DNA of 64,000 nt from Glandiceps talaboti. Its lineage: Eukaryota > Hemichordata > Enteropneusta > Spengelidae. A program made the translations under genes and the position numbers. The DNA lies in assembly GCF_964340395.1 (NCBI RefSeq), contig NC_135569.1, positions 17,346,257 to 17,410,256 of the forward strand, in the 5' to 3' direction. Below, piece by piece: positions 22,258-34,792 of this stretch (the stretch's first letter is position 1; the number at the start of each line of letters is the position of its first letter). The notes below the pieces were generated by a model that was not told where the DNA came from, did no database searches, and saw only the letters and a program-made list of their open reading frames with translations.

Positions 22258-25200
22258 GTTTGTCAGGCCTTTAAGTTAGCTGAAAAACTTTGTTATTTGG
22301 ATCAACATGCTGTCTTTTCTAATAGCAATGGTCTCAAACCTAGAGTTCAGTGGGTGGCTGGTTGGCTGGCTGGTTTAAAATAAAATTTCAGTCAGAATGG
22401 ATAGACATTATTTTATGACTGATATGTTCCTAAATGCATTTAGTGTATTACACTGCATTTTATAGACTTCAGCTGAAATTTGGGATTTCTGTTACAGTGT
22501 CAATTTATTAAAAATTCAACATTACAATTAGAATTGAAGGGCTATACATATGATGTAATATTGAATACTTTGCAGCTGTCATAATACAATATGAATAAAC
22601 ATAAAATCAAGTTTAAACTGATATGCGTTTGATTCTGTTTGAGTCACTGTTTATTGTAAATATATTTGCCTCAGTGAGTGAGTAGTTTTTGCTGCAAATG
22701 CTAAATGTCCTGAGAGATGTTTACTTTCAATGTGTGCTGTGTGAAATTGTACAAATTGTGAGAATGTGTTAAACAGAATAATACAGGCCAAAAGGACTTG
22801 TTTTGACACATTTTCTGTTAGGCAAACTTTTTTTTGTTTAAGAGGATTTTATGTGAGAGACATGTGTCACCTTTACTGGTAGTGTCAATAACGATATACA
22901 ATATCTTAGTTGATAAATGAAAAGGGCTAGATTTATAGCAAGTATAAAAGTGAAATAAAATGTTAGCTTTATTAAGAGATGTATTGCATGTCTGAGCTTG
23001 TTTATAACTGGTGTTGTTTATCCATCATGTGAGTAAGTAGGCATAATTGCATCATGGTAAAAAATGATTTATTGTGAGATTTTGGAAACAGAAATTTATC
23101 TTTGTAGATTAGATAGTGGAAGTTGAATTTAAATTGAAAAGAGAAGTTATAAAAGTGTTATTCTTTTTGAAATATTTTGTATAAATCTGATAACAATGTA
23201 GAAAGTATAACTGGGGGATATAAAATATATGATGTTGCCATGGATACAGAGTTAACCCACTTTGAATTGACTCTCAGAATGACCACATTCAATTATCTTT
23301 TTTTCTTATTTAAAAAAAATTTCAGTGATCTTTCAAAATTACTTTTCAGAAAATATTGAAAACTTACGTTTTTGTGAAATATTGTGAAATGTACACTAGT
23401 TAATAGCATAAACTCTAGACATGTCTGTGATTTGGGTTATTGCCCACAACTCCTAGTCCAAATCAACTCTAGGCTATTTTATGTAAGTTTTACTAGATTT
23501 ATCCCATATGGGTGGGTGGCATTTCTGTCTATAGTCATTTTGAAAATTAAATAACAGAAAAACTGTGTGAAAGTTATTAATTGGCATACAAGATATGCAA
23601 ATGTATGCAAGTTTTTTTTACTAAGGCTGTCAAAATCTGGACAAAAACTGTCACCATTTCATTGAAAGTTTTGATGATTTAAACTATTATGAAAATCTAA
23701 ACAAGTTTTATCTGTTACTAAGATGTCCTCAAATCTGAACAAAAAATGACACCATTAGTGTAAAACATCACTTCAACTCGATAACTGGTAAAATGTGAAC
23801 ATTTTGAAATTTTTGTTGAACTTTGTAAAAAAAATGGATAAGAATGAATGAGTGAGGGTGAAATGTCCATTTATATATTCAGCTGGTGGCAAGGTAATCA
23901 AATTGTCACTGTGTAAGAGGGATAAGAACCTCATTGGTAGACTTGGCATCTAATAACAAAGTGAATAAATACCAACAGTATAAAGATGACAGTTCTTCAA
24001 GGTAACTCCAATTAAAATGACAACTATTTAACTAACACCTCTCTTTCAATTTAGTTTTGTGAGTGATATATGAACGGAGAATGTGTCCTGTGTTCTCAGC
24101 AAATACTGAAGCAGAGACAGCTGAAAAAACAATGTGAAAGAACAGGTTGATTTCTTTCATTTGTTTTATACAAAAGACTAACTAAATACAGTGTTCAGAG
24201 CTGTCTGTGTCCCAAACCACACACACTGCAATGCACACGCACATGCTGACATATTTATTTAGGTTGTGTTTTAGCTGCAGGCCGTCTTGAGGACATCCCT
24301 CTTCTGTCTTCCATGGATTGTTGCCATATTGGATGGTTTAGCATTTAACCTCAGACGTGTGTGAAATGTCTACTTTATGTTTATGAAATTTGGTTAAAAC
24401 ACTTTTTAACCAAAATTTTGACACCAATGTATTCATAGTCATCATTTCTCAGGTTTCTGTCCAAAATGAACAGTTTGTTTGTTATCATTTTGGGAGCAGC
24501 TCACACCAAGTTCATGGTTATGTAATGTTTGTCACTGTTATGTCCAGTTTTGAATAAAAATTTTGACATCAATTTATACATCTGGATGCTTTCTCTGATT
24601 TTTGTACAAAATGAAGTTGAAAATCAATGAAAATTTATAGAGGACAAATTGTTTGTCTACTTTTACAGTTGTACAATACTGAAGATGTTGACAAGGTTTA
24701 TTCATATGTAGAATTCTAAAATAAGATAAGATTAAGTAGTGCTAAAAAAGTCATACAGACATATAAAATATTATTGAAATAAGTTAAAGCTTTCTGTCTA
24801 ACATTTTAGTGAATAGTTGTGAAGAAGTTACAAGGCGTCTTATCTCGCATGTGTTTTTTGTCTCCCGTTCATGTGAGCTGATGACAGATTGTGTAAAAGG
24901 CTCTCCCTCTTTTTGTATTCAAACCACACAAAGGATTGCAATGAAGATTGGAAGAATGGTCATCCTAGACTAGTAATACTCAATGCCCTGTCAGCGTTAT
25001 GTATACCCTCAATGTTGTGTTTACCTACTAACTTAGACATACGATTCACCTGCAACGTATCTGATTCTAACACTAGGGGTGGTAGCTGTTTAGATTTCAA
25101 GCGGAAAATAAACAAAAATCAAATTCTTGCACAAATTTAAACTCTTAGTGTAAAACTACTCAAATGGGTGATAAGTATTTATTTCAGTTCATTTAAATAT

Positions 25201-26099
25201 GAAGACAGGATCTTTTTGTGTGGTCGTTGAATATGAACACCCCTATTATGAATGGAATGTGCCAGAAACTAGCTGTGTGAAATATGGATTGAATACCATC
25301 GTTGTCTATTGTAAACCATCACTGGAGAGATTAAATTACAAATTCTCAAAGAATAAGATGTCTCAACTGTTTGCAAGTTGACAAAAGACTATACCCCCCC
25401 TCTAGGAAGCATTTCATCTTCCAGGTGTTAGTCTTCCACAGCCTTAGACTGAGACTGAGACTGAGACCAGTCCAACGGAACAAACAAAAGTAATTTGTAT
25501 CAGTTGGCAGACAGTCCAGACATGTAATAAAAATATGAAAGAAATGCACTTATCTTGCTCCTCCATGCATGGAAGGAATTTCTTTTAATTATATATCCCA
25601 CAACTTTAGGGCATGATACAGTTTGACTTCCCACGTCACCTGGTCCACATAACTGAGACATTTTTCATTGAGTGTACAGGACAGTCTGGTGTTACTGTTA
25701 ATGGAAGAGGGATGCACTCATGTGAGAAAGTGTAAACAGTTTCAACTTAATCCACCATTTTATGGTAAACTTGAAAATCAGGGTCATCTTGCTATGGCCT
25801 TGCTAATCATATCTTAGAAAATGACAAAAGAAACTTGTTGCCTCAGTAACAGAGTGAAATATCTGGTCAAATGTACAAAGTTTTCCATATATTCAATTAT
25901 AATTTAAGTCAGATAGATTGGTACTCTGTCACTGTTCGGTAAATATGGGCAAGTTTTCCATACTTTCAACTGTAATTTTAGTTGGATATCTGAACCAGAG
26001 ATGAACTGAAAATGCTCCCGTATGAGGGGAAATGTTGTTAATGTGCTTGCTGTACTGTTGGCACCTTTGTGTAATCAATATTTGTATCAAGTTCACTAA
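22258..26099. other. Long AT-rich intronic stretch
   Basis: No repeat array, transposon end or coding match was recognised in about 3.8 kb. Frames at 23177, 24889 and 25199 are 60-83 codons long and lack domains, conserved start context or splice logic. Old, unrecognisable transposon sequence cannot be excluded. Confidence 0.5.
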
Positions 26100-27200
26100 G
26101 TTACAGTCCTGACTATATATCCCTTATTGCAAAAGTTCACCAAATATGCAAATTGGCAAGTTTCATCAAATGTGGCAGTCTTTCTTGGTATAGGCCGTAA
26201 CTGTCAAAGTTTGTTAAGTATGCAAATGAGCAATTAATTGACACCATTAATTATGCAAATTAGCCCTAATTAACGACATAAGTTAATGACTTTGTGCTTT
26301 TATATCTTTGTATGATCTGTTGATGTAGCTAGTTTCATTGAATTTGATGCAGCTATTCTGCATATATAGCCCCATTTATAAAATCATTAATTATGCAAAT
26401 TATCATTAATTATGCAAGCCGCTCCCACCAAAAACTAATCATCGCTAAGTTACAGGCTGACATAGTCTTGCTGCTAGATCGAAGTGAGGGCATTTCAGTG
26501 ATGCGCCTAGTCTTGCTGCTAGACGTTCGGGCTTTCTTTCGATGCTATAACTATAAGCGAACGAAGTTCGCATGTGAGGGCCTGCCCGAACAGTCTAGCG
26601 AATGTCATTTTCAGAATGGACATTCCATTGAGATTACATTGAGCGGTGGGTTGGGCCATCTATGCATATATATACTTTAATATATTAAATAACCTATGAC
26701 CTCGGGAATCTCTGCATGCAAGTGTTGACAAACACATTTACGTCATTACTATGGCTTATCGGTTTATGGTAATTGTGAGTTTGATGGGTGTGTAGACGTT
26801 GTCATTCACACATTTCAGTTAACGCATTGGTGGTTATTTATACAAGCCCCTCCTTAAGATGAATATGCATGAAAATTTAGCTATTGTCCTCTGTTTGTGC
26901 TTGTCGCTAATACGGTTCTCTGATTGGCAGTTATTTATATCCTGATGACATTCGCTAGACCTCGGATGTTCCATCCTCGATAGCGTTGTTCGGCTGTGTG
27001 TCGTATTTTATCGGAAGAACATCCGAGGGCTAGCTGATAGACTAAGGCTGACAGTGCCACATAGTAAATTGCAGAACATTTGTTTCACTGCTTTTTGAGA
27101 TATCAATGGAACAAAATTTCTACACAGACACACACACACAGACAGACATCCAGACATCGCCACGACATCAGCTCCCATACGTGAGCTTATAATTGGTGAG
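26100..27200. repeat. Structured dispersed repeat with several stem-loops
   Basis: The left part contains several ATTAATTATGCAAAT-type phrases. From 26463 a 16-bp phrase (TAGTCTTGCTGCTAGA) flanks a 29-bp insert and recurs at 26508. Inverted pairs follow: CTAGACGTTCGGGC against GCCCGAACAGTCTAG (about 26517 and 26584), the perfect hairpin GCGAAC-GAA-GTTCGC (about 26558), and a 17-bp pair at 26955-26971 and 27017-27033 (15 of 17 match). The end (about 27125-27190) carries a CACA/GACA tract and a GACATCAGCTCCCATACGTG phrase. I infer a non-autonomous mobile repeat or a composite of two, with uncertain limits. Confidence 0.5.
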
Positions 27201-27245
27201 GGAATTTGGGAAAAAGTGTGGTGGGGGATCTATGAATGTTGTTTT

Positions 27246-27595
27246 TAGTCCCCATCAGACGAAGTCCGGGACGGGGATGCCTGGATCGATATTTTTCAAA
27301 CTTGGTACATGGGCAACATACTATGGCATACATATGCATGTCAATTTGTTTCATGATACGATCCAATATGGCTGCCTGGTAGCCATTTTGTTTGTGAATT
27401 TTCCATGTCCAAAGCCATAACTCAGACATGCTTAAACAGATCTCATTCAAAGTTGGTATTAGGACAGTGTTCTATGACACACATGTGCATATCTATTTTC
27501 GTTGTGATACAATCCGATATGGCTGCCTGGCAGCGATTTTGTTGGCACAGCACGAATTTTCCATGTCCAAAGCCATAACTCAGACATGCTTGTAC
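27246..27595 (+). mobile_element. Family A element, 3'-truncated (copy 3)
   Basis: It begins TAGTCCCCATCAGACGAAGT, lacks the (GTCC)n leader tract through a deletion, and contains two internal units. It breaks off after ACTCAGACATGCTTGTACAG. No 3' hairpin or CTTGTT terminus follows. Confidence 0.8.
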
Positions 27596-28109
27596 AGGTC
27601 TTTCTATTCAGAGACCAAACCTCAAATAGCTAATCAACAAGTAGGTAACATTTGTGTTACGATTTCTGGAGAGGGAATGATTATGGCCATGGTTTATCTA
27701 CTTTTTGTCCAAAATATTGTTTGATGAAGAACCTTGCAAAATGGATTGTATCGGTGAAAGTTGAACTGTAACAACAAGTTTGTTGTTGGGAATAATGTCT
27801 TGTGAAAGTGACAGTGACATCAAAACAAATAAGTAGTCAATCTTTGTCAAATGGTAAAAGATACCCAAATCAAGTGAAAAATAATAAACAAATTGAATAG
27901 GCATGGCAGACAAAGAGAAAGAAAAAAGAAACTGTGGACAAACAAGACCTTGGGAGGATAAAATGGACAGCTCCTTGAAGATAAAGTGACTGTGTTTTCT
28001 TAAGACATCAGTAATGGTGTTATTTTCTGAGAGTAATGGATACTAACTGAGTGATGGAACACTATATACACTTTTGGTGAAAACAAGTGAAGAGTTGAGC
28101 AGTTTACAG
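27596..28109. other. Intronic sequence
   Basis: No recognised feature lies between the truncated A copy and the minisatellite. Confidence 0.4.
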
Positions 28110-29791
28110 AGAGAGAGATGTACATACAGAAACTAAAATACAAATCATGGAGAGAGATGTACATACAGAAACTAAAATACAAATCTCAGAGAGAGATGTG
28201 TACATACAGAAACTAAAATACAAATCTCAGAGAGAGATGTGTACATACAGAAACTAAAATACAAATCATGGAGAGATGTGTACATACAGAAACTAAAATA
28301 CAAATCATGGAGAGAGATGTACATACAGAAACTAAAATACAAATCTCAGAGAGAGATGTGTACATACAGAAACTAAAATACAAATCTCAGAGAGAGATGT
28401 GTACATACAGAAACTAAAATACAAATCATGGAGAGATGTGTACATACAGAAACTAAAATACAAATCATGGAGAGATGTGTACATACAGAAACTAAAATAC
28501 AAATCATGGAGAGATGTGTACATACAGAAACTAAAATACAAATCATGGAGAGAGATGTACATACAGAAACTAAAATACAAATCACTGAGAGAGATGTGTA
28601 CATACAGAAAATAAAATACAAATCATGGCGAGAGATGTACATACAGAAACTAAAATACAAATCATGGAGAGATGTGTACATACAGAAACTAAAATACAAA
28701 TCTCGGAGAGAGATGTACATACAGAAACTAAAATACAAATCATGGAGAGATGTGTACATACAGAAACTAAAATACAAATCTCGGAGAGAGATGTGTACAT
28801 ACAGAAAATAAAATACAAATCATGGAGAGAGATGTGTACATACAGAAACTAAAATACAAATCACGGAGAGATGTGTACATACAGAAACTAAAATACAAAT
28901 CTCGGAGAGAGATGTGTACATACAGAAACTAAAATACAAATCACTGAGAGAGATGTGTACATACAGAAACTAAAATACAAATCATGGAGAGAGATGTGTA
29001 CATACAGAAACTAAAATACAAATCATGGAGAGTGATGTACATACAGAAACTAAAATACAAATCATGGAGAGAGATGTGTACATACAGAAACTAAAATACA
29101 AATCACGGAGAGATGTGTACATACAGAAACTAAAATACAAATCATGGAGAGAGATGTGTACATACAGAAACTAAAATACAAATCACTGAGAGAGATGTGT
29201 ACATACAGAAACTAAAATACAAATCATGGAGAGTGATGTACATACAGAAACTAAAATACAAATCATGGAGAGAGATGTGTACATACAGAAACTAAAATAC
29301 AAATCACGGAGAGATGTGTACATACAGAAACTAAAATACAAATCATGGAGAGAGATGTGTACATACAGAAACTAAAATACAAATCATGGAGAGATGTGTA
29401 CATACAGAAACTAAAATACAAATCATGGAGAGATGTGTACATACAGAAACTAAAATACAAATCATGGAGAGATGTGTACATACAGAAACTAAAATACAAA
29501 TCTCGGAGAGAGATGTGTACATACAGAAACTAAAATACAAATCATGGAGAGAGATGTGTACATACAGAAACTAAAATACAAATCTCGGAGAGAGATGTGT
29601 ACATACAGAAACTAAAATACAAATCATGGAGAGAGATGTGTACATACAGAAACTAAAATACAAATCATGGAGAGAGATGTGTACATACAGAAACTAAAAT
29701 ACAAATCATGGAGAGAGATGTGTACATACAGAAACTAAAATACAAATCATGGAGAGAGATGTACATACAGAAACTAAAATACAAATCATGG
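28110..29791. repeat. 39/41-bp minisatellite, about 41 units
   Basis: Units contain GTACATACAGAAACTAAAAT then ACAAAT, joined by a variable linker. Linkers include CATGGAGAGAGATGT, CATGGAGAGATGT, CTCGGAGAGAGATGT, CACTGAGAGAGATGT and CACGGAGAGATGT. The linker differs by GA dinucleotides, so unit length is 39 or 41 bp. Many 60-130-codon frames on both strands are shadows of this repeat. Confidence 0.96.
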
Positions 29792-29864
29792 CATCAATTC
29801 TTAGGGGAAAGATTTCATATTTTGGTACTTTTTTTTATCACAGATTCAACCTTGAATGTGTTTT

Positions 29865-30485
29865 TAGTCCCCGCGGACGAAGTCCGGAACGGGGACTTAT
29901 GGATTGGGTTCCGTCTGTCCGTCCGTCCGTCCGTCCGTCCGCAGCCGTTTCTTGGAGATGCCTGGACCGATTTTTTTCAAACTTGGTACAGGGGCAACAT
30001 ACTATGGCATACATATGCACGTCAATTTGTTTTATGATACGATCCAATATGGCCACCTAGCAGCCATTTTGTTTGCGAATTTTCCCTGTCTAAAGCCATA
30101 ACTCAGACATGCTTGAACAGATCTCATTCAAAGTTGGTATTAGGACAGTGTTCTATGACATACATGTGCATATCCATTTTCATTGTGATACGATCCAATA
30201 TGGCTGCCTGGCAGCCATTTTGTTTGCGAATTTTCCATGTCCAAAGCCATAACTCAGACATGCTTGAACAGATCTCATTCAAAGTTGGTATTAGGACAGT
30301 GTTCTATGACATACATGTGCATATCCATTTTCGTCGTGATACGATCCCCCATACCCAACCCATCCTTTATTGTTGTAGGCAAGTCTCTTTGATTTAGGTT
30401 CACAAGTGTTGTTGCGTGATCAGAGTAGTGATAATTCCTTAAAACCCAATCATAGCGGGGACTATGTCATTCTCAATGACTTGTT
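29865..30485 (+). mobile_element. Family A Helentron-like element, complete (copy 4)
   Basis: This is the clearest A copy. TAGTCCCCGC (29865-29874) is exactly inverted as GCGGGGACTA at 30455-30464. That is followed by the hairpin GTCATT-CTC-AATGAC (30466-30480) and CTTGTT (30480-30485). A CGGAC-GAA-GTCCG hairpin and (GTCC)n tract lie inside the 5' end. Two internal units of about 150 bp give 621 bp. It sits just beyond the 39/41-bp minisatellite, in a T-run. No protein is encoded. Confidence 0.85.
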
Positions 30486-31976
30486 TATGTATGAAGTTGC
30501 TATGTTACTATGCATCACGTAAAGTAACACGACTGCACTAATTGTATCATTTGATGTGATTTTGAGGACTTTTTGTATGTTTTTGTAATTTTTTCATTCC
30601 AAACGCTGTAATTCCCACGTAAATGCAAAAAGACGGAAGCCATTCAGATCTGAACTGCGAAGTTGGGTGGATTTTCCTGGTAAATTAAGCCTTGACTGCC
30701 AAAACTTCAGACATTTCCTAACTCCAACATTAATTACGGAGCCTTCAAGACACAAAAAGTGTTCAGAGGTACCTAAATGTCCGTCAAAATCGGCAACTGT
30801 AGCAACACATGCAACTGGCAGTTCACTGACATCTAACTCACATTTTCAGTGTGATCTCATCTATTTGGGTTAACATTACAGACTTTGTGATGTTTGCTTT
30901 CTGTTAAACAACAGTATGAAAAAAGCACAAAAACAGAAGAAAAAGCTCTCAAAATCACTGCAAATGCTACAATCAGCTAGGGCTAGAGATACATGTATGT
31001 ACCAACCGGAGGTTGACAGCCTGTAAGCCATCTCACCCAAACGTGTCCTTGTATTCATACATGGGTACTTTTAGTTGTATCAGGATACGAAACACGTTTG
31101 TTGATATGGAATACAACAGTGAAATGATGACTGTGAATGAAATGAAATTATTTTAGGAACTGACTGTTATTACTCCAAGAATAAGGACGACCATATCGAC
31201 ATATGATCAAAGACGCAAGACCAATCAAGTGGCGAAGAAAAAAAAAACTAACCGACTACAAGCAATGATAATATTGTTGAAGTGTAGTTTATTCTAATCC
31301 CTGGCCTATAATAGTATCCATTTTTCAAAAGAACTTTCTGGAAAGAGTAGCATATGTACAACGGTATATAGCAATGGATGGTTCGATAATTCACATTCTG
31401 ACTTACCCGAGGAAAAAGACCTATAAGCTCTCAATATTTGAATTCCAGTGTCAAAACCCTTCTAAAAATCACTTATTATATATTCATAGATAAAGGTTGC
31501 TAGGAACAAGCAACTTAAACAGAGCATAACTCATCTGAAACTGCAGTGATTTTGATTGCGACTGCGTAACGGTCTTCATTTCCGGTTATAGACTACCTAG
31601 TAACCTTTGACCTTTTCCGAGAGAAACTCTGAGTCATTTGCTAAAAACTGTACAGACCCGAAGTATCATTTTGTACAACGTTCAACAGTCTTCAGAGAGA
31701 GAGAGAGAGAGAGTTGAAAACAAAAGACATGCTTGAAGGGTGACAGTGACAGTAGGAAGAGGGATTAAGATCCCATTCACATCTAATACAATAGGTGTTT
31801 CTAGTCTGTCTTTTTAGTGGTCTGAGAGTAAACCAAGATGCTTGAAGTATAGACCACTTTTAATGCAGTGTTGTAATAGATGTATGGCAAAAATAACTAA
31901 TTGTCATTTTCTGTAGCTTTTAAGAAATTTAGCTAGTGATGTACATTGTTGTATGGTTGCTTTGTTGAACTTCACC
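30486..31976. other. Intronic sequence with a (GA)n tract
   Basis: A (GA)n run lies near 31696-31711. A 68-codon frame at 30667 has no recognisable domain. Nothing else is identifiable. Confidence 0.45.
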
Positions 31977-32073
31977 TTAGAATTGCCTTGACAACATTGA
32001 GTAAGCCCTTAGAATTGCCTTGACAACATTGAGTAAGCCCTTAGAATTGCCTTGACAACATTGAGTAAGCCCT
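31977..32073. repeat. 32-bp repeat, three units
   Basis: Three identical head-to-tail copies contain TTAGAATTGCCTTGACAACA. The lack of differences implies recent duplication. Confidence 0.9.
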
Positions 32074-32654
32074 GGGGTTTGTACTATAAAGCCAAGTACA
32101 AGAATTACTAGTGATTAATTAATTGTGTAAGAGTTCTATTAGTGTTGCTTGTGATTGTACACAATAGGGCTGTGTACGGAGTTGGTAAGAGGTTGTATAT
32201 TTTCTCATGAATAGTATTGTATTTATGGTATGGTCTAAATGGACTGGGAGCCAAAGAAAAAAGGTTTGTACATTATTGTCTTTGTGGTTGAATAATTCAT
32301 TAAATGCATTTAACCCAAATGATAAATTATATTTTCAGTGAGGTTTCTAATTTTGTGTAGGTAACAACTTTCAATTCAACCCTGAAGAGTTGGTGTTGTT
32401 GGTGTCACTCTCTGGTCACCGTGGTTACTGTCTGTCTGACAGTTGTTAATACCGGTTGAAATACTTTGAGAAGAGATGTTTGAAGCAAACAAATGCTAGA
32501 CAAGGTTCGGGAGATGACTACCAGCTGGTGTTTTGTAGCAGTCTTGTCAATGCTTTCTTTTCACCACTTTGTATTTTACATCTTCTAAAACTCTACTGAT
32601 GTGTTGAAGTCCTCTGGGAACATCTATGTCAAAAGGAGGATTTCAGTGCAAAGT
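32074..32654. other. Intronic sequence
   Basis: No recognisable feature was seen. Confidence 0.4.
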
Positions 32655-34270
32655 GAAATCAAACTGTAGCCCTTGGGCAAGTTTTAAATATGTGAACATT
32701 TCAAACTGTAGCCCTTGGCCAAGTTTTAAATATGTGAACATTTCAAACTGTAGCCCTTGGCCAAGTTTAGGTGAACATTTCAAAGTGTAGCCCTTGGCCA
32801 AGTTTTAAATAGGTGAACATTTCACACTGTAGCCCTTGGCCAAGTTTTAAATAGGTGAACATTTCACACTGTAGCCCATGGCCAAGTTTAGGTGAACATT
32901 TCACACTGTAGCCCATGGCCAAGTTTAGGTGAACATTTCACACTGTAGCCCTTGGCCAAGTTTTAAATAGGTGAACATTTCAAACTGTAGCCCTTGGCCA
33001 AGTTTTAAATAGGTGAACATTTCAAACTGTAGCCCTTGGCCAAGTTTAGGTGAACATTTCAAGTGTAGCCCTTGGCCAAGTTTTAAATAGGTGAAAATTT
33101 CACACTGTAGCCCTTGGCCAAGTTTTAAATAGGTGAACATTTCACACTGTAGCCCATGGCCAAGTTTAGGTGAACATTTCAAAGTGTAGCCCTTGGCCAA
33201 GTTTTAAATATGTGAACATTTCAAACTGTAGCCCTTGGCCAAGTTTTAAATAGGTGAACATTTCAAACTGTAGCCCATGGCCAAGTTTTAAATAGGTGAA
33301 CATTTCAAACTGTAGCCCTTGGCCAAGTTTAGGTGAACATTTCAAACTGTAGCCCATGGCCAAGTTTTAAATATGTGAACATTTCAAACTGTAGCCCTTG
33401 GCCAAGTTTAGGTGAACATTTCAAACTGTAGCCCATGGCCAAGTTTTAAATAGGTGAACATTTCAAACTGTTGCCCTTGGCCAAGTTTAGGTGAACATTT
33501 CAAACTGTAGCCCTTGGCCAAGTTTTAAATAGGTGAACATTTCAAAGTGTAGCCCATGGCCAAGTTTAGGTGAACATTTCAAACTGTAGCCCATGGCCAA
33601 GTTTAGGTGAACATTTCAAACTGTAGCCCTTGGCCAAGTTTTAAATAGGTGAACATTTCAAAGTGTAGCCCTTGGCCAAGTTTTAAATAGGTGAACATTT
33701 CACACTGTAGCCCTTGGCCAAGTTTTAAATAGGTGAACATTTCACACTGTAGCCCTTGGCCAAGTTTTAAATAGGTGAACATTTCACACTGTAGCCCATG
33801 GCCAAGTTTTAAATAGGTGAACATTTCAAACTGTAGCCCTTGGCCAAGTTTTAAATAGGTGAACATTTCAAAGTGTAGCCCTTGGCCAAGTTTAGGTGAA
33901 CATTTCAAAGTGTAGCCCTTGGCCAAGTTTTAAATAGGTGAAAATTTCAAAGTGTTGCCCATGGCCAAGTTTAGGTGAACATTTCAAACTGTAGCCCTTG
34001 GCCAAGTTTAGGTGAACATTTCAAACTGTAGCCCTTGGCCAAGTTTTAAATAGGTGAACATTTCAAAGTGTAGCCCTTGGCCAAGTTTTAAATAGGTGAA
34101 CATTTCAAAGTGTAGCCCTTGGCCAAGTTTAGGTGAACATTTCAAAGTGTAGCCCTTGGCCAAGTTTTAAATAGGTGAAAATTTCAAAGTGTTGCCCATG
34201 GCCAAGTTTAGGTGAACATTTCAAAGTGTAGCCCTTAATTTGCCAAGTTTTACATAGGTGAACATTTCCA
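32655..34270. repeat. 42/37-bp minisatellite with a palindrome in each unit
   Basis: About 40 units share GTGAACATTTCAAACTGTAG then CCCTTGGCCAAGTTT. Long units add TAAATAG (42 bp); short ones lack five bases (37 bp). Most units carry the palindrome CTTGGCCAAG or its variant CATGGCCAAG. CAAACTG, CACACTG and CAAAGTG alternate in the middle. Long and short units are interspersed, so the length change spread by later duplication. Confidence 0.95.
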
Positions 34271-34397
34271 AGATTAATATATCATAAATGTTTTTTATAT
34301 TTAGCAAAATTCACAGAAAATATTTCATTTTCATAGGAAATTTGTATGAGTTTGAAACAGAATTACAAGAAAATACATAAAATACACTTATAACATA

Positions 34398-34405
34398 ATA
34401 ATAAC

Positions 34406-34438
<33 letters not shown>

Positions 34439-34786
34439 TTGGTTTCTTATATAGCACTTTCCCACTCTGTGCTCAAAGCGCTTTACAATTATTACCCCTG
34501 GCTCGGATCAGAACAGCACAACGGCCCTTTAGTCTTCCTCAACTCCCCGGGGAGCATACAATCCATTGCAGCCATTTAAGCGCATAGGATTAAAGCCTTC
34601 ACATTGCAACCTACATCCTACCAGGTCCCCAGTTATACAGCTGGGTTGACTGAGGCACAGTCGTGGTTCAAATCTTGCCCAAGGACTTTAGCCACTCAGA
34701 AACAAACAGCAGGCAGCGAAGGGGCTCGAACCTGCAACCTGTAGATTCCAAGCCGGTCACGCTAACCATTCACCCATCATGACTCC
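34398..34786 (-). mobile_element. tRNA-derived SINE inserted at a satellite border
   Basis: Read on the minus strand, a head with box A-like TGGTTAGCGTGACCGG and box B-like GGTTGCAGGTTCGAGCCCC indicates a tRNA-derived RNA polymerase III promoter. A body of about 250 bp follows. The 3' part has AAAGCGCTTTGAGC and AGTGCTATATAAG, then an (ATT)n tail. AACATA flanks both sides (34392-34397 and 34787-34792), consistent with a short target duplication. The flanking sequence joined across it resembles one unit of the adjacent 41-bp satellite. No functional tRNA fold is expected. Confidence 0.75.
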
Positions 34787-34792
34787 AACATA

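Noticed and set aside
28110-29791. CRISPR-like array
   Set aside because: Units are directly contiguous with no unique spacers, and the DNA is eukaryotic. It is an ordinary minisatellite.
34430-34786. Functional tRNA gene
   Set aside because: Only box A and box B-like parts are present, within a longer body with a SINE-type tail. No cloverleaf with acceptor stem can be drawn.
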